Assembly: GCA_026419335.1 (NCBI GenBank)
Contig: JANZZP010000054.1
Coordinates: 1 to 45,396, forward strand
DNA: 45,396 nt
Origin: Elusimicrobiales bacterium
GTDB taxonomy: Bacteria > Elusimicrobiota > Elusimicrobia > Elusimicrobiales > UBA9959
Reading direction: 5' to 3'
Below the pieces are notes generated by a model. That model searched no databases. It was not told the DNA's origin and saw nothing but the letters and a program-made list of their open reading frames with translations. Below are positions 1-9,100 of the stretch, piece after piece. The position numbers and the translations under genes were made by a program. Numbering within the stretch: the first letter of the stretch is position 1; each line of letters begins with the position of its first letter.

Positions 1-695
1 GCTATGATGGAAAAGGAGTCAAATTAATAGAAAATAAAAAAGATTTAGAAAAGGCTATAAAAGATGATTTTATAATAGAAGAAAAGGTAGATATACTAAA
101 AGAGATCTCAGTTATATGTGCAAGAAGTAAAAATGGTGAGATAAAACTCTACCAACCATGCGAAATGATATTTTACAAAAAAGCCAATATCTGTGATATG
201 GTAATCGCACCGGCACAAGTAAGCAAAAAAATATCTGAACATGCTAAAGAAATAGCATATGAAGTAGTAAAAAATATATCAGATGTTGGAATATTTGCTA
301 TTGAAATGTTTTTATCTAAAAACCAAAAAATATATGTAAATGAAATTGCTCCGCGCCCCCATAATTCAGGTCACTACACCATTGAAGCATCATCAACTTC
401 TCAATTTGAACAACATATAAGAGCTGTGGTAGGATTGCCTTTAGGAGATACTAAACAGTTATTTAGTGCTGTAATGGTAAATTTAATAGGAAATAAAAAA
501 TCTAAAGGTATTCCTTCAATAATAGGCTTAAATAAAGCTTTAAGAATAAAAAATTTAAGTTTTCATTTTTATGGAAAAAATGAAATAAGACCATTCAGAA
601 AAATGGGACATTTCACTATTATAGATAAAGATATAAAAAAAGCATTATCTAAAGCTAAAAAAATTAAGAAAATACTTAAACTAAAAGGAGAATAA
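1..695 (+). CDS. purK: N5-carboxyaminoimidazole ribonucleotide synthase (PurK), 5'-truncated by the window edge
   Basis: This is the C-terminal part of an ATP-grasp enzyme that carboxylates AIR to N5-CAIR, using ATP and bicarbonate, in purine biosynthesis. The open frame already runs at the window edge (codons from base 3), so the ATG at 165 is internal. The residues before it read YDGKG, then [17 protein letters not shown], the usual PurK order of the glycine-rich ATP-binding loop and the central strand. Further on come the IAPA segment and [16 protein letters not shown], the ATP-grasp metal-binding region. The stop lies 2 nt before purE, whose Shine-Dalgarno AAAGGAG (684-690) lies in the last purK codons, so the two are translationally close. 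PurK and PurE act in sequence. Identity is secure; only the N-terminal domain is missing. Confidence 0.95.
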   Translation, partial: YDGKGVKLIENKKDLEKAIKDDFIIEEKVDILKEISVICARSKNGEIKLYQPCEMIFYKKANICDMVIAPAQVSKKISEHAKEIAYEVVKNISDVGIFAIEMFLSKNQKIYVNEIAPRPHNSGHYTIEASSTSQFEQHIRAVVGLPLGDTKQLFSAVMVNLIGNKKSKGIPSIIGLNKALRIKNLSFHFYGKNEIRPFRKMGHFTIIDKDIKKALSKAKKIKKILKLKGE

Positions 696-697
696 AA

Positions 698-1195
698 ATG
701 AAAAAAAGTCTAGTTGCTGTTATAATGGGAAGTTACTCTGACTACGAGGTGATGAAAGAAGCTGTAAATACTCTAGATGAACTTAAAATACCATATGAAG
801 TTAGAATTATTTCTGCTCATAGAACTCCTGATGAAATGTATAAATTCGCAAAGGAAGCTCAAAAAAAAGGAATAGAAGTTATAATTGCTGGAGCTGGGGG
901 TTCAGCCCATCTTCCAGGAATGACTGCATCGCTTACCACAACTCCTGTAATAGGAGTTCCTATTAAATCAGCATCTCTAAATGGTTTAGATTCTTTACTT
1001 TCAATAGTGCAAATGCCCGGTGGAATTCCTGTTGCTACAGTAGCTATAAATGGAGCTAAAAACGCAGCTCTACTTGCAGCTCAAATACTTTCTATAAAAA
1101 ACAAAAATATTAAAAAAAATTTAGAAAAATATAGAGAAAAACTAACTAATGAGGTAATAAGAAAAGATTTAGAAATAAGAAAAAGCACAAAATAG
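698..1195 (+). CDS. purE: N5-carboxyaminoimidazole ribonucleotide mutase (PurE, class I)
   Basis: PurE moves the carboxyl group of N5-CAIR to give CAIR, the step after PurK. The 165-residue length is normal for the class I octameric enzyme. Visible signatures are MGSYSD near residue 10 (phosphate and substrate loop), ISAHRTP near 39 with the catalytic His, [12 protein letters not shown] near 67, and [15 protein letters not shown] near 100. The dependence on PurK is inferred from the adjacent purK gene and the class I SAHRTP motif. The start is fixed by AAAGGAG at 684-690. The C-terminal tail is lysine-rich, as in most proteins of this AT-rich segment. Confidence 0.97.
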   Translation: MKKSLVAVIMGSYSDYEVMKEAVNTLDELKIPYEVRIISAHRTPDEMYKFAKEAQKKGIEVIIAGAGGSAHLPGMTASLTTTPVIGVPIKSASLNGLDSLLSIVQMPGGIPVATVAINGAKNAALLAAQILSIKNKNIKKNLEKYREKLTNEVIRKDLEIRKSTK

Positions 1196-1219
1196 CCATT
1201 TTTTTGATAAACTTTAATT

Positions 1220-2053
1220 ATGTGCAGAATGTTTTTCATTTCATCAAAAAAAATTATACCTAATCAAAAATTACTCTACTATTTAATAGAATCAGATAAA
1301 TCATTAGTAAAACAATCTCAAATTAATCAAAAACGTCTTCAAAAGGACGGTTGGGGATTTGGATATATAACAGACAAAACAAAAATAGATAAAAGTCCAA
1401 ATCCTATATATCAAGAACTTAAACTGCTTAAAAATAAAATAGAAAGTATAGAAACTAGATTGTTTATAACACATATAAGAAGAGCTTCTAATCCAAGAAA
1501 ACTTAAATTTAATAAATTAATATCATATGAAAACACTCAACCATTTTCCACTTCTGATATTATATTTACACACAACGGCACTTTAAATATTGTAGATGAG
1601 ATATACGAAAATCTTGGTAAATATAAAAAATTTGTAAAGGGAATAAATGATAGTGAGGTTTTATTCTGGCATGTAATAAAAAATATTGATGCTTATGGAG
1701 ATATAAAGCACGCAATTTTAGCAGCAAGAAGAGAAATACATACAGTATGGATATCTGTAAAAAAAGAATATAAACAATTTGATGAACCATACACAGGTTT
1801 AAATATTTTTTTAACTAATAGTGAAAAATTTTATGCTCTATGTGATTTTAAATTAAAGAAAGAAATTTTTTCACTTATGACTGAAAATTGGGAATATGGT
1901 AACTATGCTCTAAAATTTAGCAAACAGGAATTTATAATATCAAGCGAACCACTCGATAACGAAAAATGGGAAAAAATTCCCTACAATTCTATAATTGAAT
2001 TTGACATAAAAAAGTTTAAATATAATATAAAAAATGCTGGAGAACTGTTATGA
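1220..2053 (+). CDS. Class II glutamine amidotransferase (YafJ-like)
   Basis: The protein starts M-C-R-M-F, so removal of Met exposes Cys2, the N-terminal nucleophile of class II (Ntn) glutaminase domains. HIRRAS near residue 91 and THNGTL near 117 are the arginine and the Asn-Gly oxyanion segments of the family, and DGWGFGY near 42 is typical of stand-alone YafJ-type proteins. At 277 residues it has only the glutaminase domain. No synthase partner domain is present, so the ammonia acceptor is unknown. It lies 24 nt after purE without a clear Shine-Dalgarno, and its last 4 nt (ATGA) overlap the next gene. A link to purine or folate metabolism rests only on position. Confidence 0.85.
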   Translation: MCRMFFISSKKIIPNQKLLYYLIESDKSLVKQSQINQKRLQKDGWGFGYITDKTKIDKSPNPIYQELKLLKNKIESIETRLFITHIRRASNPRKLKFNKLISYENTQPFSTSDIIFTHNGTLNIVDEIYENLGKYKKFVKGINDSEVLFWHVIKNIDAYGDIKHAILAARREIHTVWISVKKEYKQFDEPYTGLNIFLTNSEKFYALCDFKLKKEIFSLMTENWEYGNYALKFSKQEFIISSEPLDNEKWEKIPYNSIIEFDIKKFKYNIKNAGELL

Positions 2054-2673
2054 GAAATCTTTTATTAATTTTAATATTTGGAGCAAGTATATATTTTTAC
2101 CTCAACCAGCAGAAAAATAAAGAGACTGAAAAAAAGAAATTACAAGAAATTAAAAAAGAAGAAGTGAAAAATATTGATCCCACACTTCCTGATTATATAA
2201 TGAGCGAGTATATGTTACAGTTCTCAAAAACTACCATAAATACTTTAAAAAAACTAATCTATGATACAAATGAAAGTGTAAGATTTTCAGCAATAGAACT
2301 TCTTTGGCAGTTAAAAGATAGAGATATACCAAAAATTATAAAGGAAGCTTTAGATACAGAAACCGAAGTTGAAATGAAAATTAAACTTTTAGATATGCTA
2401 TCAAAGGAAAAATCAAAGCTTTCACTATATTTAATAGCTCATGCTTTAAAAAACTATGATAAAGAAGTGAGAATAAAAGCATGTGAAGTTATGGGAGATT
2501 TTATTGACAAAGAGACAATAAATCTTCTTACACCAGCACTTAGTGATTATGATGAAGATGTTAAAAAGAAGGCTATTGAATCAGTAAAAAAGGTTAAATC
2601 ATCTATTGAGCAACATAGAGAACAAAAAGTGAAAGAAATATTTGAACCAAAACCAATTTTTACTGTAGAATGA
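2050..2673 (+). CDS. Membrane-anchored HEAT-repeat protein
   Basis: A 207-residue protein. Residues 4-18 form one hydrophobic segment (signal anchor), followed by a very charged KE-rich stretch to about 45. From about 60 to 190 there are repeated helical pairs of the HEAT/PBS-lyase kind: SVRFSAIELLWQLKDRD, then EVRIKACEVMGDF, then DVKKKAIESVKKV. These are spaced about 30-40 residues apart and share the V-[RK]-x-x-A-[IC]-E pattern. Such solenoids bind other proteins; no catalytic motif is visible. The gene overlaps the amidotransferase upstream and folP downstream by 4 nt each, so it is translationally coupled in the folate run. Its role there is unknown. Confidence 0.75.
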   Translation: MRNLLLILIFGASIYFYLNQQKNKETEKKKLQEIKKEEVKNIDPTLPDYIMSEYMLQFSKTTINTLKKLIYDTNESVRFSAIELLWQLKDRDIPKIIKEALDTETEVEMKIKLLDMLSKEKSKLSLYLIAHALKNYDKEVRIKACEVMGDFIDKETINLLTPALSDYDEDVKKKAIESVKKVKSSIEQHREQKVKEIFEPKPIFTVE

Positions 2674-3470
2674 TTCACTTCCAAGATAAAATAATCTGTG
2701 GAGTATTAAACATAACACCAGATTCATTCTCTGATGGGGGATTATATTTAGAAGTTGACAATGCTATAAAAAGAGCTATTGAAATGGTAAGTGACGGAGC
2801 GAAATGGATTGATGTAGGAGGGCAATCAACAAGACCATACTCTAAACCTGTGCCAGTAGAAATAGAATTAGAAAGAGTAATACCAGTTATAAAAAAACTG
2901 AGGGAAATATTACCGCAGTCAATTATCATTTCAATAGATACTTTTTATCCTGAAGTTGCAGTTGAAGCTATAAAAAATGGAATAGATATTATAAATGACA
3001 TAACAGGATTAAGAAATGAAAAAATGATAGAAGTAATTCTTAAATTCAAGAAACCTGTAGTTATAATGCATATGAAAGGAGAGCCTCAAAATATGCAAAT
3101 AGAACCTCACTATAGTGATGTAGTTGAAGAAATAAAAGAATTTTTTAAAGAAAAAATAAAATTTCTTTTAAAACGTAAATATGATGATATAATAATAGAT
3201 CCTGGTATAGGATTTGGTAAAAATCTTGAACATAATATTAAAATATTACAGAATTTATCCTCATTTAAAAAAATTGGATTTCCAATTATGATTGGTACAT
3301 CTAGAAAATCTTTTATAGGAATGATAACGGGAGAAAAAACTCCTTCTAAAAGAGTAAGTGGAACTATAGCAAGCTGTATTTATGTATATGAATATGCTGA
3401 TATATTTAGAGTTCATGATACATATGAGCTTGCTCAAGCATTTGCTATTTGGAAAACTCTCAAAACATAA
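2670..3470 (+). CDS. folP: Dihydropteroate synthase (FolP)
   Basis: FolP condenses 6-hydroxymethyl-7,8-dihydropterin diphosphate with p-aminobenzoate to give dihydropteroate. The 266 residues match the usual length of this TIM barrel. Motifs in order are GVLNITPDSFSDGG near residue 11 (pterin diphosphate loop 1), DVGGQSTRP near 48 (loop 2; most family members have DIGGEST), SIDTF near 90, NDITG near 107, MHMKG near 131, DPGIGFGK near 175, GTSRKSF near 210 and RVHDT near 251. The ATGA overlap with the HEAT gene sets the start. The folK-folC fusion follows after 3 nt, so product and substrate steps are adjacent. Confidence 0.96.
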   Translation: MIHFQDKIICGVLNITPDSFSDGGLYLEVDNAIKRAIEMVSDGAKWIDVGGQSTRPYSKPVPVEIELERVIPVIKKLREILPQSIIISIDTFYPEVAVEAIKNGIDIINDITGLRNEKMIEVILKFKKPVVIMHMKGEPQNMQIEPHYSDVVEEIKEFFKEKIKFLLKRKYDDIIIDPGIGFGKNLEHNIKILQNLSSFKKIGFPIMIGTSRKSFIGMITGEKTPSKRVSGTIASCIYVYEYADIFRVHDTYELAQAFAIWKTLKT

Positions 3471-3473
3471 AAA

Positions 3474-5117
3474 ATGTCATCTGTATATTTATCATTAGGT
3501 TCTAATTTAGAAGATAGAATAAAAAATATAAAAAAAGCAATTAATTTAATCGCTAAATTTTCAAAAATAAAAAAGATATCTTCATTTTATATTACTCAAC
3601 CAATGTATTATATTAATCAACCATATTTTATAAATTGTGTTATTGAAATAATCACCTCAATTCCACCAAAAAACTTGCTTGATAAATTACTTAAAATAGA
3701 AAACAAACTTGGTAGAAAACGAACTTTTAAAAATAGTCCAAGAACAATAGATATAGATATAATCTATTATGATAACAAGATAATTAAAACGAACTATTTA
3801 AAAATACCACATCCAAAAAGACTTGAACGTAATTTTGTTATGATACCATTATATGAGATAAACCCTAAACTAAAAGACCCAGAAACTTCAAATTTAATTC
3901 AAGATGAAATAAAAAATTTAAAAAGTAATTATATTATAAAACTCCCCACAGATTATAATGAAATCATTGAATTTTTAAGCTCATTAAAGCCAAGAGCAAA
4001 AAAAGATTTTAATACTTTATATATAAAAAAATCATTAAAATTGTTAGGAAATCCACAAAATAAACTTAAAAATATAATACACATAACTGGTTCAGTTGCT
4101 AAGACCTCAACAGCATTATACATCGAAAAAATACTTAGAAAATATGGTTTTTCTACTGCATGTTATATAAGCCCTCATATAGAAGATATAAGGGAAAGAA
4201 TTACAATCAATGGTAAAATGATTTCCAAAAAAGAGTTTACCGATATTTTTATAGATATTATTTCAAAATCAGCATATATACATTCTGTTTTTGAGTATCT
4301 GACAATTATTGCTATAAAATATTTTTCATATAAAAATCCTCAATTTTCAATAATTGAAGTTGGCATGGGAGGTTCAAATGACGCTACAAATATATTCAAA
4401 AAAACAAAAGCAGTTTTCACCAAAATAACATTAGAACATAAAAAATTTTTAGGTAAGACCATAAAAGAAATAACAAAAAACAAAGCAGGTATAATTAAAA
4501 AAAAATCAGATGTATTTGTTTCATCTTTAAATAATAAAATAGTTATAGACACATTAGAAAAGATATGTAAATCAAAAAATGCAAAATTATATATTTCGCC
4601 AAATTTTGGGAAAATAGACACCATAAAATATAATTTCAACTTTTCAAAATGGGTGATTGAAAATGTACTAGATAAAAATCTAAATTGTTCATTTTTTCCT
4701 TTAAAACTTAAAGCAAGGAAGCAAATTATATTTTATAAAGGGAGAAAGATATTATTAGATGGAGCTCATACACCTATATCCATAAAAATGCTTTTATTAA
4801 ATATAGATGATAATGAATTTAAGACATGCCTTTGTTCTTTTATGAAAGACAAAAATTATAAAAGATGTATAAAAATTATACTTGAAAAGAATTTTAAAAA
4901 TATTATAATCACAAAATCACTTTCACCACGAACATTTGAACCAGAAAAACTAGAAATAGATGATAAAAGAATTTTGATAGAAAAAGATTTGAAATTAGCA
5001 TTGATTAAGGCTATTAGAAAAGGGAATGTGGTTATATGTGGCAGCCTATATCTTTGCGGAGATATAATATCTATTTTGAAAAATAAAAAAAATATACACT
5101 TAAATGAACTTATTTAA
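3474..5117 (+). CDS. folK-folC: Fused HPPK (FolK) and FolC-like folylpolyglutamate/dihydrofolate synthase
   Basis: Residues 1 to about 155 are 6-hydroxymethyl-7,8-dihydropterin pyrophosphokinase: YLSLGSNLEDR at the N-terminus, the YxTQPM segment near 40, and PRTIDIDIIYY near 87, where the Asp residues hold the two magnesium ions. From about 165 a Mur-ligase-fold FolC domain follows: ISPHIEDIRERI, EVGMGGSNDATN, KAGIIK and DGAHTP. The phosphate loop is odd. FolC normally has GTNGKGS, but here it reads GSVAKTS (about residues 205-211), with Ala for the Gly before Lys. The family's DH and DGAHN segments read EH and DGAHT, and the R of GGRLDAT is Ser. The FolC part is therefore divergent, and whether it adds glutamate to dihydropteroate, folate or both is uncertain. 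The 3' end overlaps the convergent PorV-like gene by 8 nt. Confidence 0.85.
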   Translation: MSSVYLSLGSNLEDRIKNIKKAINLIAKFSKIKKISSFYITQPMYYINQPYFINCVIEIITSIPPKNLLDKLLKIENKLGRKRTFKNSPRTIDIDIIYYDNKIIKTNYLKIPHPKRLERNFVMIPLYEINPKLKDPETSNLIQDEIKNLKSNYIIKLPTDYNEIIEFLSSLKPRAKKDFNTLYIKKSLKLLGNPQNKLKNIIHITGSVAKTSTALYIEKILRKYGFSTACYISPHIEDIRERITINGKMISKKEFTDIFIDIISKSAYIHSVFEYLTIIAIKYFSYKNPQFSIIEVGMGGSNDATNIFKKTKAVFTKITLEHKKFLGKTIKEITKNKAGIIKKKSDVFVSSLNNKIVIDTLEKICKSKNAKLYISPNFGKIDTIKYNFNFSKWVIENVLDKNLNCSFFPLKLKARKQIIFYKGRKILLDGAHTPISIKMLLLNIDDNEFKTCLCSFMKDKNYKRCIKIILEKNFKNIIITKSLSPRTFEPEKLEIDDKRILIEKDLKLALIKAIRKGNVVICGSLYLCGDIISILKNKKNIHLNELI

Positions 5118-6114
5118 TATCCCTATATTTTCTATATACTGATTTTTCTTTTCTTTCAAAAACAGGCTCTTTCAAAGGAAAATCAAAAGATATAGAAATC
5201 AAATGCGTATTTCCAAGTTCTCCCATGGAAGTAAAACCATAATCAACTGATAAAAACTTAATCAAAATACCAAATCCAAAAGAAAAACCTCCAAGATCAT
5301 TCCTTGTTTTTAAAGTATTAAATCCACCTCTAAGAGAGAAAAAAAAGTTTTCAGCAGTCTTTAAGTTAAGCTCAGAACCAACATTTAGATAATAAATATC
5401 ATTTTTAGGCCAAACAAAATCAACCGCACATAACAATGAAGGAAACGGATATATAGCAGTACCGATCCTAAATTTCATAGGTATTGGGACTGATTCTTGA
5501 TCATATCTAAGCCCACTCCCAAGATTATTGATAACAAAAGATAATTTATAAGGAATATATGTAAATTTGTATACATTTATGCCTAAATCAACAGCTGTAG
5601 CTTTAGCAGTATTATAGATCTTTGAGCGTATATATTTATATCCTATACCCATAGTAACATCAGTCTCTCTATCAGAAAACTCTGTTATTCCTCTTGAATA
5701 GGAGATACCAACAACTACATCTGAAGGTGAGAATCTCCCCAATATATTTTGATCTATATCTGTATGTTCAATAGTTCCTATATCATTTGTAAAAGCTGAA
5801 ATTCCAACTACACCATCATAAGTAATTCGTTGAGCATAAGACATAAAATTATAATTAATACCTTCGATATATTTTGACCTTGAAAGAAATATAGAAAAAT
5901 TATTTATTTCCATCAATCCTGCTGGGTTTAAACTTATAGAAGAAGCATCATCTACAACTGAACCTTGAACTCCACCTAAAGCTAAAACTCTTGGATTTAT
6001 ATCAAGATTTAAAAAATCTCCAGATGTAATTCCACGTGCTTTATCATTAAAATATTCTGTCGAATTAATATCTACACAAAAAACAATCAATATTATAAAT
6101 ATAAACTTATTCAT
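5110..6114 (-). CDS. PorV/PorQ (UPF0164)-like outer-membrane beta-barrel protein
   Basis: 334 residues with an N-terminal signal peptide (about 1-18). Then comes the family hallmark ALGGVQGSVVDDASSISLNP (residues about 46-65), followed by AGLMEI. The rest is alternating amphipathic strands, as in the FadL-like barrels of the PorV/PorQ and UPF0164 groups. In Bacteroidetes, PorV takes part in type IX secretion by carrying substrates to the surface; that role is known for the family and not shown here. The start overlaps the stop of the giant Kelch gene by 4 nt (ATGA), so the two are translated together. The adjacent gene ends in a T9SS-like C-terminal domain, which supports a substrate/transporter pairing. 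Confidence 0.8.
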   Translation of the reverse strand: MNKFIFIILIVFCVDINSTEYFNDKARGITSGDFLNLDINPRVLALGGVQGSVVDDASSISLNPAGLMEINNFSIFLSRSKYIEGINYNFMSYAQRITYDGVVGISAFTNDIGTIEHTDIDQNILGRFSPSDVVVGISYSRGITEFSDRETDVTMGIGYKYIRSKIYNTAKATAVDLGINVYKFTYIPYKLSFVINNLGSGLRYDQESVPIPMKFRIGTAIYPFPSLLCAVDFVWPKNDIYYLNVGSELNLKTAENFFFSLRGGFNTLKTRNDLGGFSFGFGILIKFLSVDYGFTSMGELGNTHLISISFDFPLKEPVFERKEKSVYRKYRDIK

Positions 6115-9100
6115 CTTTCTATAGCCAATTTTAAGATCTTCTCCCCATATTTAGATTTAATCAAACAAAAATAAATGCCACTTCCAACGAATTGACCTTT
6201 TGAATTTTTTCCATCCCAATAAGCGGTACCTGTAGAATCTGCCAAAGTTTCATAAACTTTTACACCAGTTAAAGTATAAAAAGTTAGCTTAGCATCTGAA
6301 GGAAGATTTATTATAGTTATATGCCCTTGCCCAGATCTATTAGGATAAAATGGATTTGGAAATGATTTTACACCAGAAAGTGTTGTTGCAGGAGTTATTA
6401 TAACTAATTGATATATACTAAAATGATTTATATATGAAGTAACTTCTCCACCTATACCAACTCCAACAACATTAGTGTTTACATCAGTTTTTATAGGCAA
6501 ACATTGTCCTGTCTGTGGATTATAGCGCGCAAGAGATATTTTATTTTTGTTAGATGATATACCATTAGGACCATATGCCTCAGATGTAAAATAATTAAAA
6601 GTAAATTTTATAGGTATATAAGGTTGTTCATTAGAATATATACCAAAAGCTATAGTACTTCCGTTAAAAGTATAACCACATGGATTACTTGAACCTACCA
6701 ATGAATATAATTGAGCAGGAGATAGAGAAGTTATAGCTACAGGTTCTGGTTTAATAAAAGTGCCTTTATAAAATGTCGCAGTCATAGATCTACCATCAGC
6801 AAGTATCCCTTTGATTACTGTATCTTCTGTAGGAATTACCTCACCTCCTGTAGAACCACTTGGTGCTCCAACAATTCCAGCAACAATAAACGCAGGTGTT
6901 GCTGTTTGCATAGATAGCGTTTCAACTCCTTCCATATTTCTTGCAGTAACATCAAAATAATAAGTTGTATTAAACCAAAGACCAGTAATAAGATAATTAT
7001 TACTAGTATATCCAATTCCAAATGGGACAGGTGTGGAAATATATGGAGATTCAAATGTAACACTCGTAGCTCTTACTTGATATATCGTATATGGTGGATT
7101 ATCTTCTGTCTCCCAATTAACCCTAACACCTCTAATAGACACAGAACTAACATATACCCTTGGCGGTGGTTGAGCTAATGTATATTTAGAACCAAGATTA
7201 GCTGCTACTGGATTCATTATACCATCTCTATTTATAGCATACACCCTTGCATAATATCTAGTGTTTGGTTTAAGATCAGTAACAGTATATGAAACATATG
7301 GAAATATTATTGATTCAGAATAAGCATCATAATTTTTAACATCAAAAAATTTTTCATCAAGAGCAACTTCCAATTTATATAAAGTAGAAGTTGAATTTCC
7401 ATTTGAGTCCCAGGTAATTTTTAAACTTCCAGTAGTAATCTCACTAAAAACATTGGGATATGCTGGCTTTGGTTCACTTGCAAGTGTATGAATAATAGGA
7501 GAAACAGAAAACGGCCCATAGACTATATTAACACCATCAATCTTAAATGATCTAACTTTTACTTGATATGGTGAATTTGTATTAAGGTTAATCCAACTAT
7601 AATAGGTATAGGGAGTAGTTGTTATTAAAACAGAAACATCAATAGTAGACCTAAATATTGGATCATTAGGATCTTCTATTATTTTATAATCATATATTTC
7701 ATATCCATCAGCCCCACCCGCTGGATTCCACATCCATTTTATTGTATCTGTAGCAAGTGGAAGGCCATTTAATCCAACAATATTACCAACAGTGATTGTT
7801 GATACAGGATTACCTAAAGTTGAAGAACCCGGAGTTTGCGTATCATAAAGTGTTGGTATACCATCACCATTTCTTGCTTTCACTCTAAAATAATATCTCC
7901 AATTTGGTTGAAGATTTCTTATTGTTGCCTTCGTATCAGTATAGTTATTAGCAAAATTTATAGCTATAGAATATGTATTAAAAAGATTATCAGTAGAAAC
8001 TTCAACTTGATAAGATGTATATTTTGAATTATTACCATTTCCATCCCATTCAAGAGAAACTGTATCAAAACTTGCATGTGTTATTTTCAAATCTTTTGGG
8101 GGATTTGCTAAAGTATGTAGGGTGCTTATAGCAACAGCCCACGTCTTTTTATCAGAAAAACCACCTATATTATAACACCCTACTTTAAGTGAAGAAGGTG
8201 TATTTGGTAATAATCCAGTAAGAGTAAACGTTGTAATAGCAGTTTGAGGGGTTGGAAATGCAAGGGTAGAAATAAAAATATCAGATGATGAAAAAACAGC
8301 AAAGCCATTTGCAACAGTACCAGCAGATATGTTTTGTAAATTCCATCTCCAACTCATAGATGTATACCAAACTTCATTAACTGTCGGCGTTGATATAACA
8401 CATTGAGGGCGTGGCGTTGAAATTTGAATAATAAAACCATCTGAGCAATTAGATTCAACACATACATGGAGATAATACCATCCATAGGGAACTTTATTTC
8501 TATCCAATACTCTTACTGAAATAGTAGAAAGAGTTACAGTCCAAGAAGAATTATAAGTAGTTACATAAAGCATAGTAGAAAAATTAACTGTATAATCTCC
8601 ATTCAACGATGTTAAGATAATATAAGGTTTTGAAAAATCGCTATGTCTTGCACTACTTCCGCTTCCACCCGCCTCAACAAGTGAATGAAGATTTGAATAA
8701 GTTGAACGTATAATTAACCAATTCCCATTATCTGATATGTACGTTGCACTAGATATAAAAGGTTTTCTTGGAACCATAGAAGATAAGGATTCCTGATCTG
8801 GGAGAACAAAGGAATAATATGCCGCTTCTGTTTTATCAAGATAATTATTTCTACCATCAAAACCACCAACTGATACAATATAATTATTTTTTGAAAGCAC
8901 AACTCCAGTTCCAATCTTACGTTCTGTCTTACCAAACCAAGTTAAATGTAACACATCAGAATTAAGTTTTTCTGGAACGGATTTAACAACACTTCTAAAA
9001 TCAATACTTTCACCACCCACATAGACAACAGTTTTATCTGGTAGTAAAACAGCTTTATGATTAGCTCTTCCAATATAGACATCATTATCTTTATCTTCCC

